A stretch of DNA of 64,000 nt from Paraburkholderia sp. (GTDB lineage: Bacteria; Pseudomonadota; Gammaproteobacteria; Burkholderiales; Burkholderiaceae): the NCBI GenBank assembly GCA_031286755.1, contig JAITTX010000383.1, positions 26,594 to 90,593 of the forward strand. Reading direction: 5' to 3'. Made by a program: the position numbers and the translations under genes. Positions 30,184-39,031 of this stretch are shown piece after piece. The notes beneath the pieces were generated by a model. That model ran no database searches. It saw only the letters and a program-made list of their open reading frames with translations, and was not told where the DNA came from. Position 1 is the first letter of the stretch, and each line of letters opens with the position of its first letter.

Positions 30184-30900
30184 ATGATTGTGAGGCCCAG
30201 GGAGAACGGGTTCTGGCTACTGTTCATATGGCATGGCGCGGTGCTGCAATCGATCATCCCGCAACTGATATTCATGGCGATCGTGAGCAGTCTCGCGGTG
30301 TTTACGCACGGGCGCGTATTCGGCGAGAAGATTCCGTTGAATACCGCTCCGTTCACGCTATTCGGCGTGGCGCTCGCGATCTTTCGTGCGCCTGCTGGGA
30401 AACGGCCAGGCCGAGCGATTGCGCGGCCTGGCCTACAAACCCGTTGCGATTCTCAACGAGATTCGCCGTGAACTGGTCAGCCCGCAATATGGAGTTCATG
30501 CATCCGGCACGAAGCTCTGGATGCTCGATGCGCAGATCAACGAGCTGGGCAAGATCGTGGGCGGCTGCGAGCGCATTGCGTCCACGCCCATACCGTTTGC
30601 CTATAACGTGCTATTGCACCGGACCGTCTACGCCTATTGCGTGCTGCTGCCGTTCGGTCTGGTCGATTCGGCCTGGTCGATTCGGCCGAGTTCTTCACAC
30701 CCCTGCTCTGCGTGTTCATCTCCTATACGCTGATCGCGCTGGAGGCTATCGCGAGCGAAGTGGCCGATCCGTTCAGCACCGCGCCGAACGCGCTGGCGCT
30801 CGATGCCATGACCCGCACTATCGAGCGCACCGTGCTCGAACTGTGCGGGTGCCCGCTGCCCGATCCTGTCAAACCGTTGCGCGCGTATCAGCTCACCTGA
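30184..30900 (+). pseudogene. broken bestrophin-family (YneE-like) membrane protein gene
   Basis: Three frames carry consecutive pieces of one bestrophin/UPF0187 protein. Frame A (30184 to about 30384) has MIVRPRENGFWLLFIWHG to TLFGVALAIF. Frame B (about 30387-30672) has RLLGNGQAERLRGLAYKP and IVGGCERIASTPIPFAYNVL. Frame C (to 30900) has EFFTPLLCVFISYTLIALEA and DPFSTAPNALALDAMTRTIE. The usual LGFRNxxxYDRWWEAR segment and about 60 further residues are missing at the first junction, implying a deletion. The second junction is a 14-bp tandem duplication (CTGGTCGATTCGGC at 30659-30672 and 30673-30686). An intact gene would encode roughly 300 residues. Confidence 0.85.
30659..30686 (+). repeat. 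14-bp tandem duplication that breaks the bestrophin gene
   Basis: Unit CTGGTCGATTCGGC is present twice without a gap. Removing one copy joins LPFGLVDSA to EFFTPLLCVF in a single frame, as expected for the family. Confidence 0.9.
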
Positions 30901-30969
30901 GCACACGACATTTCACATCGAGGTCCCGTTGCGTGCACGCGTTCGCAAAATCGCGCGGCCACACCGATT

Positions 30970-32448
30970 TCAAATTGCGTCGAGCGGATAAATCGGTCTG
31001 CGCACTTTCTTGAATGCGAGCTTGCCGTAATCCGAAGTGCACACACCAACGCCCGCGCATTCGATCACCTCGCGCGCGAGGTCGCCGAAGCCGGCGCGCC
31101 AGTGCACGCGGCTTTTGAGCACGATATAGCGCTTTTGCGTCGGGTCGATGCCCACTGACGACAGGCAATTGAGATCGAACGGCTCCTGGTGCGCGGAGAC
31201 CACCACGATCTCGATCTTGCCCGTGTCGAGCACCACGGTCGGCCCGCTGTTGTTGAGCGCGCCGCGATACATCGGGCCGCGGTTGCGATACACGCCGTCG
31301 AAAATCAGTTTGACGCGCGCCGTCACTTCGAGCGGCCGGCTCGATTCGGCAAGCGCCGGCATGGACAGCTTGCCGCCCAGCTCCAGCGTGAGCTTGTTGC
31401 CGATGCCCGCGGCAATGGCCTGCTGCACCGCCTGCGGGTCGCAAATGGCGAAAAACACGGCATTGTCGAGGTCCTGCCGCAACACCTCGGCGAGCACCTC
31501 GGTGGTGTCCATCGTGCCGCCCGAAGCGGTGTTGTCGCAATGATCGAGCAGCACGAGTGGTCCGGCAGTCTCCGAAGCCCGGGCGCGCGCCACCGATTGC
31601 GCAAGCGGTTCGCTCGCATAGAGAAACTGCTCGCGCGCCCGCCATGCCTCGTCGAGCAGCGCGTCACGCATTCCGGCCGCCTGCTCCGCATTGCCGTCGG
31701 CGCACACCACCACGCTGAGTCCCGCGTTGGCAATATCGGCATTGGGAAAACCCACGAACAGCGAGGCCGCGAGCGCGTCGCTCTTTTCGTATTGCATGCA
31801 GCGCGCCTGCAGCGACTTGTTCGGCTCCGCGTGCGTGCCCTGGCGCATCACGTGCGGCAGCATCGGCTTGTTGCCCCACGCCATGACCGGCCGGATCTCG
31901 CCCGCGATCGTGCGCGCGATCACGCGCGCGGCGCGCTCGCCCGCTTCGTACATGTCCACGTGCGGGTAGGTGTGATAGCCCGTGATGACCGTCGCGTGCT
32001 GCACGATGTCGTCGTAGAGATTCGCGTGCATGTCGAGCGTCACGCCCACCGGAGTATGCGGATCGATCTCGCGCAGGCGTTTGAGCAGCGTGCCTTCGCC
32101 GTCGTCGAGCGATTGCGTGACCATCGCGCCGTGCAGGTCGAGCAGGATGCCGTCGTAGCCGCCCTGCGCCACCGCATCGAGGATCAGGCCGGTAATGCTG
32201 CGGTAAGCCTCGTCGTCGACAGGTCCGCTCGGGAACGCGTCGGCGGCCACGGGCAGCACGATCTGCGCGCCCAGTTGCTCCGCGACGTCGATGTACGCGC
32301 CCAGCGCCCCGCCCGTGCCACGGTACGCCTTCAGCGCGGCCTCGCCCGCAACGGCGCCGCCGCCCTTGCGAAAGAAGCGCTCGAACGGCGTGGGCACGGG
32401 AGAAAACGTATTGGTCTCGTGCTTGAACATCGCGAGCAGCAAACGCAT
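30970..32448 (-). CDS. M81-family (MlrC-like) metallopeptidase, copy 1
   Basis: A 492-residue protein of the microcystin-LR degradation protein MlrC / peptidase M81 family. The family's opening FKHETNTFSPVPTP, the metal-site phrases LDLHGAMV, LDMHAN and YHTYPHVDMYE, and the later LLDHCDNTASGGTMD are all present. The C-terminal domain has SVGIDPTQKRYIVLKSR. It is the last gene of the importer operon and is a paralogue of the next gene. MlrC hydrolyses linear peptides. The natural substrate of soil-bacterial M81 proteins is mostly unknown. Confidence 0.9.
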   Translation of the reverse strand: MRLLLAMFKHETNTFSPVPTPFERFFRKGGGAVAGEAALKAYRGTGGALGAYIDVAEQLGAQIVLPVAADAFPSGPVDDEAYRSITGLILDAVAQGGYDGILLDLHGAMVTQSLDDGEGTLLKRLREIDPHTPVGVTLDMHANLYDDIVQHATVITGYHTYPHVDMYEAGERAARVIARTIAGEIRPVMAWGNKPMLPHVMRQGTHAEPNKSLQARCMQYEKSDALAASLFVGFPNADIANAGLSVVVCADGNAEQAAGMRDALLDEAWRAREQFLYASEPLAQSVARARASETAGPLVLLDHCDNTASGGTMDTTEVLAEVLRQDLDNAVFFAICDPQAVQQAIAAGIGNKLTLELGGKLSMPALAESSRPLEVTARVKLIFDGVYRNRGPMYRGALNNSGPTVVLDTGKIEIVVVSAHQEPFDLNCLSSVGIDPTQKRYIVLKSRVHWRAGFGDLAREVIECAGVGVCTSDYGKLAFKKVRRPIYPLDAI

Positions 32449-32540
32449 GAGAGACTCCTTTCGAGGTGACCGACGATTATTCGTTATGCCTGGTTAGCCG
32501 CGATGGCCATACACGCGGCCCCGGCTTTCATTTCAGGCGC

Positions 32541-34040
32541 TCAGCGCGCCGCGTGCCACGCGGTTTCGTCATCGAGCGGGTAGACGGGCCGCGCGAGACG
32601 CGTATAGCGAAAGAGCCCATAGTCCGAGCCCGTGACCCCACGGCTGTCGCATTCGACGAGCCCCGCCGCGATGGGCACGAACACGGGCCGGCAATACATG
32701 CGCGATTTCAGCAGCAAAAAGCGCGCGCGGCGCGGATCGATGCCTACGCTCTCGAACACGCCCAGGTCCCACGGCTCATGCGTGCGCTCGGTCACGACGA
32801 GCGTGGCCGCGCCCGTGTCGAGCACCGCCGCGCGTCCCATATAGGCGCGCTGGCCGGTATAGGTCGGGCCGGTGATCACGTACTCGCCGTCGGTGATGGC
32901 GCGCACGACGCCGGTAGCCATGAACGGCGCGTGCGGCGCGGCGCCCTCGCGCGCGAGCTTGTTGCCGATGCCGAGCGTCACCCGCGCGCCCACGCCCGCA
33001 TCGATGAGCGCGGCCACGGCCTCAGGGTCGCACAGCGGGCCGCTCACCATGCCCGTGAGACCGTGCGCGAGCGCCGCTTCGAGCAAATCCATCGTGTCGC
33101 AAGTGCCGCCCGACATGCAGTTGTCGCCGTGATCGAGCAGCAGCACGGGCTTGCCTGTGTCTTGTGTCTCCTGCGCGAGTTGCGCCGCGCGCGCAACCGA
33201 TTCCGCGAGCGGCGGGCTGCGATAGACGAACTCGCCGCGCTCGTCCCAGATCTGCCGCGCGATGCGCTCGGCCACTGCTTCGGCCGTGGCGGCATCGCCG
33301 TCGCCCACCACCACTACGCTGATGCACGGCGCGGGAATGTCCGCGAGCGAGAAGCCCGCGAGCACCGAAACGGCCAGCATGCCCTCGGCCTCGGCGGCGC
33401 GCGCGGCCTCCACGGCGCGGCGCATCGCGCCATCGGCGCTCGAACTGCGTAGCGTGGAGGTGAGCAGCGGCGGCCGCCGCCACGCGAGCACCGGGCGCGC
33501 ATGGCCCTTGATGCGCGCGAGCAGAAGGCGCGCGGCGTGCTCGCCCGTCTCGTACATGTCCACGTGCGGATAAGTTTTGAAGCTCACGATCACGTCCGCG
33601 TTGTCGATCATCTTTTGCGTGACGTTGCCGTGCAGATCGAGCGCGACCGCGATCGGCGCATCGGGCAACGCGGCGCGCACGCGTTCGAGCAGATCGCCCT
33701 CGCCATCCGGCGTCTGCTCGGCCACCATCGCGCCGTGCAGGTCGAGCATGACCGCATCGCAGCCCGGCGCGGCGGCCACGATCTCCGCGCAGATCGCGTC
33801 GTATGCGGCGGCGGCCACCGGCCCGCTCGGATTCGCGGCAGCGGACACGGGCGTCACGATCTGTGCGCCCTCGCTCTCGGCCGCGTCGATGAACGCCGAC
33901 ATGGCCGTGCGCATGCCCTTGTTCTCGCGATACGCGTGCTCGCCCCAGGCGGGGCCGTTGCCGCCGAACGCGGCCAACGGCGTGGCAACCGGCGAGAACG
34001 TGTTGGTCTCGTGATTCATCCGGGCGATGAGGATTTTCAT
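32541..34040 (-). CDS. M81-family (MlrC-like) metallopeptidase, copy 2
   Basis: A 499-residue paralogue of copy 1 with the same landmarks: ARMNHETNTFSPVATP, LDLHGAMV, LDLHGN, KTYPHVDMYETGEHA, LLDHGDNCMSGGTCD and SVGIDPRRARFLLLKSR. The ATG at 34040 is taken because it opens directly into the conserved MNHETN block. The frame continues 58 codons upstream without similarity. It follows the LivF-type ATPase by 100 bp. Two neighbouring copies suggest two related substrates, or successive cleavages of one imported compound. Confidence 0.9.
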   Translation of the reverse strand: MKILIARMNHETNTFSPVATPLAAFGGNGPAWGEHAYRENKGMRTAMSAFIDAAESEGAQIVTPVSAAANPSGPVAAAAYDAICAEIVAAAPGCDAVMLDLHGAMVAEQTPDGEGDLLERVRAALPDAPIAVALDLHGNVTQKMIDNADVIVSFKTYPHVDMYETGEHAARLLLARIKGHARPVLAWRRPPLLTSTLRSSSADGAMRRAVEAARAAEAEGMLAVSVLAGFSLADIPAPCISVVVVGDGDAATAEAVAERIARQIWDERGEFVYRSPPLAESVARAAQLAQETQDTGKPVLLLDHGDNCMSGGTCDTMDLLEAALAHGLTGMVSGPLCDPEAVAALIDAGVGARVTLGIGNKLAREGAAPHAPFMATGVVRAITDGEYVITGPTYTGQRAYMGRAAVLDTGAATLVVTERTHEPWDLGVFESVGIDPRRARFLLLKSRMYCRPVFVPIAAGLVECDSRGVTGSDYGLFRYTRLARPVYPLDDETAWHAAR

Positions 34041-34140
34041 GCGAAGTCCTTCACGGGAGCATTCGCCGTGGTGTCGTGAGCCGTTTCCTGAACTTGCATC
34101 GATGAGATTCCTTGCATGGATCATGAAGCGGGCGCGGCGC

Positions 34141-34842
34141 TCAAACGACGCCGACACCCAGATAGCGGTCCTTGATCGCATGATCGGCGGCGAACGCCGC
34201 ATTGCCGCCTTCATAGACGATCACGCCCTGCTCGACGATGTAATGCCGGTCGGCAAGCTGCGTGCACACTTCGAGATTCTGCTCGACGAGCAGGATCGCC
34301 ACGCCCGCGCTCTTGATCTGCTTGAGCTGAGCGACGATCTCCTCGACGATCACGGGCGCGAGCCCCTCCACCGGCTCGTCGAGCATCAGCAGGCGCGGAT
34401 GGTTCATCAATGCGCGCCCGATGGCGAGCATCTGCTGCTCGCCGCCCGAGAGTTGCGCGCCGCCGTTCTTGCGCCGCTCCTGCAAGCGCGGAAAGATGCG
34501 ATAGACATCGGCGAGCTGCCACGGCGAGTCCTTGCGCGCGGCAAGGCGCAAGTTTTCTTCCACGCTCAGAAGCCGGAAGATGCCGCGGTGCTCGGGCACG
34601 AAGCACAGCCCCGCCGCCGCGATGCGGTGCGGCGGCTGCCCGGCAACGGGCTTGCCCGCGAACGCCACCGAACCGCCGCGCGGCGCGACCACGCCGGCGA
34701 TCGTCTTCAGCGTGGTGGATTTGCCCGCGCCGTTGCGGCCGAGCAGCGTCACCGTCTCGCCCTCGTTCACCTGCAGCGACACGCCTTGCAGGATGTGGCT
34801 CTTGCCGTAGTACGCGTGAATGTCCCGCACGTCGAGCATCAT
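34141..34842 (-). CDS. branched-chain-type ABC importer ATPase, LivF
   Basis: A 233-residue ATPase of the HAAT family. Walker A is LLGRNGAGKST, the signature LSGGEQQMLAIGRALM, Walker B LLMLDEPVEGLAP and the switch region ILLVEQNLEVC. It starts 4 bp inside the LivG gene. The operon carries the full five-part set: binding protein, LivH, LivM, LivG, LivF. Confidence 0.93.
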   Translation of the reverse strand: MMLDVRDIHAYYGKSHILQGVSLQVNEGETVTLLGRNGAGKSTTLKTIAGVVAPRGGSVAFAGKPVAGQPPHRIAAAGLCFVPEHRGIFRLLSVEENLRLAARKDSPWQLADVYRIFPRLQERRKNGGAQLSGGEQQMLAIGRALMNHPRLLMLDEPVEGLAPVIVEEIVAQLKQIKSAGVAILLVEQNLEVCTQLADRHYIVEQGVIVYEGGNAAFAADHAIKDRYLGVGVV

Positions 34843-35606
34843 GCGCGGCCTCCCGTGATCATGTTGCCGAGATAGGCGCTGCGCACGCGCTCGTCGCCGC
34901 GAATCGCATCGGGCTTGCCTTCCACCAGCACGCGGCCCTGCTGCATCACCGTGATGGTGTCGGAGATGTCCATCACGATGCCCATGTTGTGCTCGATGAG
35001 CACCACCGTGTATTCGTCGCGCAGGCCGCGAATGAGCGCCTTCATGTCGTCAAGATCGTCGACGCCCATGCCCGAGGTGGGCTCGTCGAGAAACACGGCG
35101 CGCGGACGCGCGGCCAGCGCCATGCCCACCTCCAGACGCCGTTGCTGGCCGTGCGAGAGCGCGCTGGCCGCCGTATCGGCGAAACGCTGCAACGCAAGGC
35201 GCTCCAGCACGCGCTCCACCGTTTCCGTATGCGCGAGCGCGCCGCGCGGCGGCGTCCACGCATTGAGCGCGCGCCGCGACTGCACGCCCTGCGCCGCCAC
35301 CCGCAGGTTCTCGCGCACGCTCAGGTTCTGGAACAGGCTCGTGACCTGGAACGAACGGGCGATGCCGCGCCGCACGCGCTTGTAGTCGGGCTCGCGCGTG
35401 ACGTCGTGGCCGTCGAACACGATGCTGCCCGAGGTGATCGGCACCGTGCCCGTGAGCACGTGAAAGAGCGTGGTCTTGCCCGCGCCGTTGGGGCCGATCA
35501 CCGAATGCACCGTGCGTGGCGCGACGCGCAGATCCACGCCCGAGAGCGCCGTGAACTTGCCGTAGCGCTTGACGATGCCCGTGGCATTGAGAATCGCGTC
35601 GCTCAT
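34839..35606 (-). CDS. branched-chain-type ABC importer ATPase, LivG
   Basis: A 255-residue ATPase. Walker A is IGPNGAGKTTLFHVL, the signature LSHGQQRRLEVGMAL, Walker B AVFLDEPTSGMG and the switch region VVLIEHNMGIVMDI. The signature reads LSHGQ rather than LSGGQ, a common LivG variant. Start 35606 overlaps the LivM stop by ATGA. An open frame continues upstream inside LivM but has no meaning. Confidence 0.93.
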   Translation of the reverse strand: MSDAILNATGIVKRYGKFTALSGVDLRVAPRTVHSVIGPNGAGKTTLFHVLTGTVPITSGSIVFDGHDVTREPDYKRVRRGIARSFQVTSLFQNLSVRENLRVAAQGVQSRRALNAWTPPRGALAHTETVERVLERLALQRFADTAASALSHGQQRRLEVGMALAARPRAVFLDEPTSGMGVDDLDDMKALIRGLRDEYTVVLIEHNMGIVMDISDTITVMQQGRVLVEGKPDAIRGDERVRSAYLGNMITGGRA

Positions 35607-36670
35607 TGCGGCTCCTTGCCGTTCGCTTTGTCCGCATGCTTGTCGGCGTGCTCGTGCGAATGCTCGCCCGAACGCCGCAATGCGCCCACGATGCGCTCGC
35701 CCAAGCCCCATAGCCCGCGCTGCATGAACAGACTCACGGCAATCAGCACGAGACCGAGCAGCAAAAGCCAGCGCGGCCACAAGGTGGAAAGCCAGTCGGC
35801 GAACAGCACATAGAACGCCGCGCCGATCACCGAGGCAAACAGATTGCCGCTGCCGCCAATCACGGTCATCAGCAGGATCATTTCGCTCGTGTGATAGTCG
35901 ATGTTGGAGAGCGGCGCGATGCCCGTCATCATCGCGTGCAACGCGCCAGCCAGCCCCGTGACCGCACCCGAGATCACGAACGCCATGAGCTTGAAGCGGC
36001 TCACGTGATAGCCCGTGGCGCCCGCGCGCGCCTCGTTGTCGCGAATGGCCAGCAGCGTGCGGCCGAACAGCGAATTCGAAACACGCACCATGAGCGCGAA
36101 CACGACGATGAAGACGGCCGCCACGAAACCGTAGTATTGCCACGGCGTATCGAGCGAAACGAGTGCATGTGCACCGAGCGAAAGTGCGGGGCGCGGAATG
36201 TCGAGCAGGCCGTTGTCGCCACCGGTCAGGTCGGGCGTGGAGTACGCGAGAAAATAGAAGAGCTGGCCGAACGCAAGCGTCAGCATCACGAAATAGGTAC
36301 CGCGCTGACGAATGGAGAACCAGCCCACCAGCGCGGCCGCCAGCGCTCCCAGCACGCTCGCCGCCGCGAGCGCGGCGAACACCGAAGGCACGCCGTGCGT
36401 GAGCAGAATGCCGGCGGCGTAACTGCCGAGCCCGAAGAAGATGCCCTGACCGAACGAGAGCAGCCCCGTATAACCGAGCAGCAGATTGCAGCCGAGCGCC
36501 GCGAGCGCGAACACCAGCACCTCGGTCGCGAGCGAGCCCGAGCGCACCGTGAGCGGCAGCGCGCACACCACCACGACCGCGAGCAATACGTAGCGATAGC
36601 GTTGCAACATGCCGGGCAGCCCGCTCGCATCCTGCGTGCGCGCAGCGGCGAGTTTGGTGGATTCGATCAT
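35603..36670 (-). CDS. branched-chain-type ABC importer permease, LivM
   Basis: A 355-residue permease with the family phrases LGCNLLLGYTGLLSFGQGIFFGLG, RQRGTYFVMLTLAFGQLFY and RVSNSLFGRTLLAIRDNEARA. The cytoplasmic C-terminus ends in a histidine-rich tail (SGEHSHEHADKHADKANG), which is unusual for LivM and might bind metal. It overlaps LivH by 4 bp and LivG by 4 bp. Confidence 0.92.
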   Translation of the reverse strand: MIESTKLAAARTQDASGLPGMLQRYRYVLLAVVVVCALPLTVRSGSLATEVLVFALAALGCNLLLGYTGLLSFGQGIFFGLGSYAAGILLTHGVPSVFAALAAASVLGALAAALVGWFSIRQRGTYFVMLTLAFGQLFYFLAYSTPDLTGGDNGLLDIPRPALSLGAHALVSLDTPWQYYGFVAAVFIVVFALMVRVSNSLFGRTLLAIRDNEARAGATGYHVSRFKLMAFVISGAVTGLAGALHAMMTGIAPLSNIDYHTSEMILLMTVIGGSGNLFASVIGAAFYVLFADWLSTLWPRWLLLLGLVLIAVSLFMQRGLWGLGERIVGALRRSGEHSHEHADKHADKANGKEPQ

Positions 36671-37527
36671 GCGGCTCTCCCGAGCAGCCCGTTCGGGCGC
36701 AGCAGCAGCACGGCCGCCATGGCCACATAGATCATCAACTGCGCGCCTTGCGGCCAGATCGTGCTCATCAGGCTCTGCACGATGCCCACCAGCAGGCCGC
36801 CCACGAGCGCGCCGAGAAAGTTGCCCATGCCGCCCACCACCACCACCACGAAGGCCACGCTCAATGCTTCGAGGCCCATGAACGGATCCACGCCGCGAAT
36901 GGGCGCGGCCAGCACGCCCGCGAGCGCCGCCGTAGCCGCGCCGAGCGCGAACACGAGACTGAACACGCGCGTCACGTTAATGCCGAGCAGCGACACCATC
37001 TCCGCAGACTCGCTCCCCGCCCGCACTGCGCTGCCAAGCCGCGTGCCTTCGAGCACCCACCAGAGCAACACGGCCAGCACGGCGGTGAAACCGATCACGA
37101 AGAGCCGGTACTTCGGGTAGACGAAGCTGCCCCAGATCACCACGCCGTTGAGCACGTCGGGCACGGCCACGTTGTCGCCCAGCGGCCCCCACACGAGAAT
37201 CGCGCACTCCTGGATCACGAGCGCGAGGCCCACCGTGGCGAGAATGTGGAACTCGTGCTGCTGCGCGTAGACATGGCGCAGCACGAGCTTCTCGACGATC
37301 CACGCAAGCACGCCCACCACGAGCGGCACGAGTGCGAGCGAGAGCCAGAAGCTGCCCGACCACTGCAAGGTCTGATAGCAAAAGTACGCGCCGAGCAGAT
37401 AGAACGCGCCGTGCGCGAAGTTCACGAAGCGCAACAGGCCGAAGACGATCGAGAGCCCCACCGCCAGCAGGAAATACAGCATCCCGACGCCGATTCCATT
37501 GATGATCTGCAGCAGATAGACATTCAT
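36667..37527 (-). CDS. branched-chain-type ABC importer permease, LivH
   Basis: A 286-residue permease with the LivH hallmarks INGIGVGMLYFLLAVGLSIV, FGLLRFVNFAHGAFYLLGAY and VVVVGGMGNFLGALVGG. It is placed between the binding protein gene (88 bp gap) and LivM (4-bp overlap) and completes the importer. Confidence 0.93.
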   Translation of the reverse strand: MNVYLLQIINGIGVGMLYFLLAVGLSIVFGLLRFVNFAHGAFYLLGAYFCYQTLQWSGSFWLSLALVPLVVGVLAWIVEKLVLRHVYAQQHEFHILATVGLALVIQECAILVWGPLGDNVAVPDVLNGVVIWGSFVYPKYRLFVIGFTAVLAVLLWWVLEGTRLGSAVRAGSESAEMVSLLGINVTRVFSLVFALGAATAALAGVLAAPIRGVDPFMGLEALSVAFVVVVVGGMGNFLGALVGGLLVGIVQSLMSTIWPQGAQLMIYVAMAAVLLLRPNGLLGRAA

Positions 37528-37615
37528 GGCATGCGTAGCGTAAGCGTAACGGCTGCGCGCGCGGCAAGCATGCCACGCGCGGCATACATCAGATGAATCT
37601 AAGGAATCCGATGGA

Positions 37616-38827
37616 TCAAGCCATCTTGCATCCGGTCTTGTCGAGCGGCAGGAACGACTGGCCCGAACTCACGATGTCCACGTAGTCGTCGGCGTTCTTC
37701 ATCTTCGCCTTGGCCTTGCCCTTTAGCAGGTAGTAATTCTTCAGCACCTGATGGTCGCCCTTGCGAATTTCTTCGGGACCGGTGAGGCCCGCATATTTCA
37801 TGCCTTCGAGCACAGCAATCACCTTCTTCGGATCGGCGCTGCCCGCCTTCACCATGCCGTCGAGAAGGATCTTCGTGCAGATGTACGAGCCCGCGAGACT
37901 GTAGTTCGGGTTCGCCTTGAAGGCCGCCTGGGTGCGCTGCACGAGGTCGTGATTGAGCGGCGTGTCGATGCCGTGCCAGTACTGCGCGCCGAAATACACG
38001 CCGTCGCACAGGTCCGCGCCCAGCGCCTCGAACTGCTCGAGCCCCGAGGCCCATGCCATGAGGATCGTGCAGTTGTTTTTCATGCCGAAGCTCACGGCCT
38101 GGCGCAGCGCGTCCGACGATTGCGAGCCGAAGTTCAGGAGCAGCAGCACATCGGGCTTGGCCGCCACGGCATTGGTCAGATAGCCGCTGAACTCCTTTTC
38201 GGTGAGCGAGTGGTAGCTGTTGCCCACGTGCTCGATGCCCTTTTCCTTGAAGACGGCCTTCGCGGCGGAAAGCAGGCCGTCGCCAAACACGTATTGCGGC
38301 GTGATGGTGTACCAGCGTTTGGCCTTGGGCAGCATCTGGATGAGCGGCCGCACCGTCTGGTCGATCGCGCCGAAAGTGGGCACCGACCAGCGGAACGTGC
38401 TGGCATTGCAGTCCTTGCCGGTGATTTCGTCGGCCCCCGCGGTAGTGATGAAGACACCACCGCTCTTGTCCACCTCCTTGCCCATGGCGAGCGCCTCGGA
38501 GGAAAGCACGCCGCCCGCGAAGAAGCGCACGCCCTTTTGCTGCTCGATCTCCTGCACGCGGCGCACCGCCGTGGCGGGCTTGCCCTCGGTGTCGAGCGTG
38601 GTGTAGCCGAGCGGCAGGCCGAGCACCTTGCCGTACTGCTTGACCGCCAGTTGCATGCCGAGATCGGCGTACCTGCCGTTGGCCGCGAACGGGCCGGACA
38701 TGGGCACCGGGCATGCGAGCTGAATGGATGACGCCGCTTGCGCCCACGCACGCGTGGTGGAAAGGACGCCCAGCGCGCCCGGCATGGCCGACAGCGCGGC
38801 CAGTTTCAACAGTTCTCGGCGATTCAA
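37616..38827 (-). CDS. branched-chain-type ABC importer binding protein
   Basis: A 403-residue periplasmic binding protein of the Leu/Ile/Val or amide-binding class (peripla_BP_6). The leader begins MNRRELLKLAALSAMPG, a twin-arginine-like motif with a long h-region. Cleavage is likely near AWAQA. The mature start has IQLACPVPMSGPFAANGRYAD and the body GVRFFAGGVLSSEALAMGKE. It is the first gene of a seven-gene operon that ends in two M81 peptidases. Its promoter region holds a perfect 26-bp palindrome. Confidence 0.9.
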   Translation of the reverse strand: MNRRELLKLAALSAMPGALGVLSTTRAWAQAASSIQLACPVPMSGPFAANGRYADLGMQLAVKQYGKVLGLPLGYTTLDTEGKPATAVRRVQEIEQQKGVRFFAGGVLSSEALAMGKEVDKSGGVFITTAGADEITGKDCNASTFRWSVPTFGAIDQTVRPLIQMLPKAKRWYTITPQYVFGDGLLSAAKAVFKEKGIEHVGNSYHSLTEKEFSGYLTNAVAAKPDVLLLLNFGSQSSDALRQAVSFGMKNNCTILMAWASGLEQFEALGADLCDGVYFGAQYWHGIDTPLNHDLVQRTQAAFKANPNYSLAGSYICTKILLDGMVKAGSADPKKVIAVLEGMKYAGLTGPEEIRKGDHQVLKNYYLLKGKAKAKMKNADDYVDIVSSGQSFLPLDKTGCKMA

Positions 38828-38927
38828 GTTGAGGCTCCTGATGAGGAAACACTTACACGACGCGACCGACTGCCAAACCGTGCCGGCGCCCTGGGACTAA
38901 CCCTTGAAGCGGCCCGCCAAACGGTGG

Positions 38928-38953
38928 ATTCTATTTATCATGATAAATAGAAT
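38928..38953. promoter_or_regulatory. perfect 26-bp palindrome, probable FadR-type operator
   Basis: Two uninterrupted 13-bp arms (ATTCTATTTATCA and its exact reverse complement) meet at 38940/38941. It is AT-rich in a GC-rich setting. It lies 101 bp from the importer operon start and 79 bp from the regulator start, just upstream of a TATAAT at 38969-38974 that could serve the regulator gene. It is almost certainly a repressor binding site, and the adjacent GntR/FadR protein is the obvious ligand. Confidence 0.8.
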
Positions 38954-39031
38954 GAACCTGATGCTAGGTATAATCAATTCGACTGTCAATTATCGCCAAT
39001 ACGCAACCCCACCCTGCAGGGAGTTTCGAAG

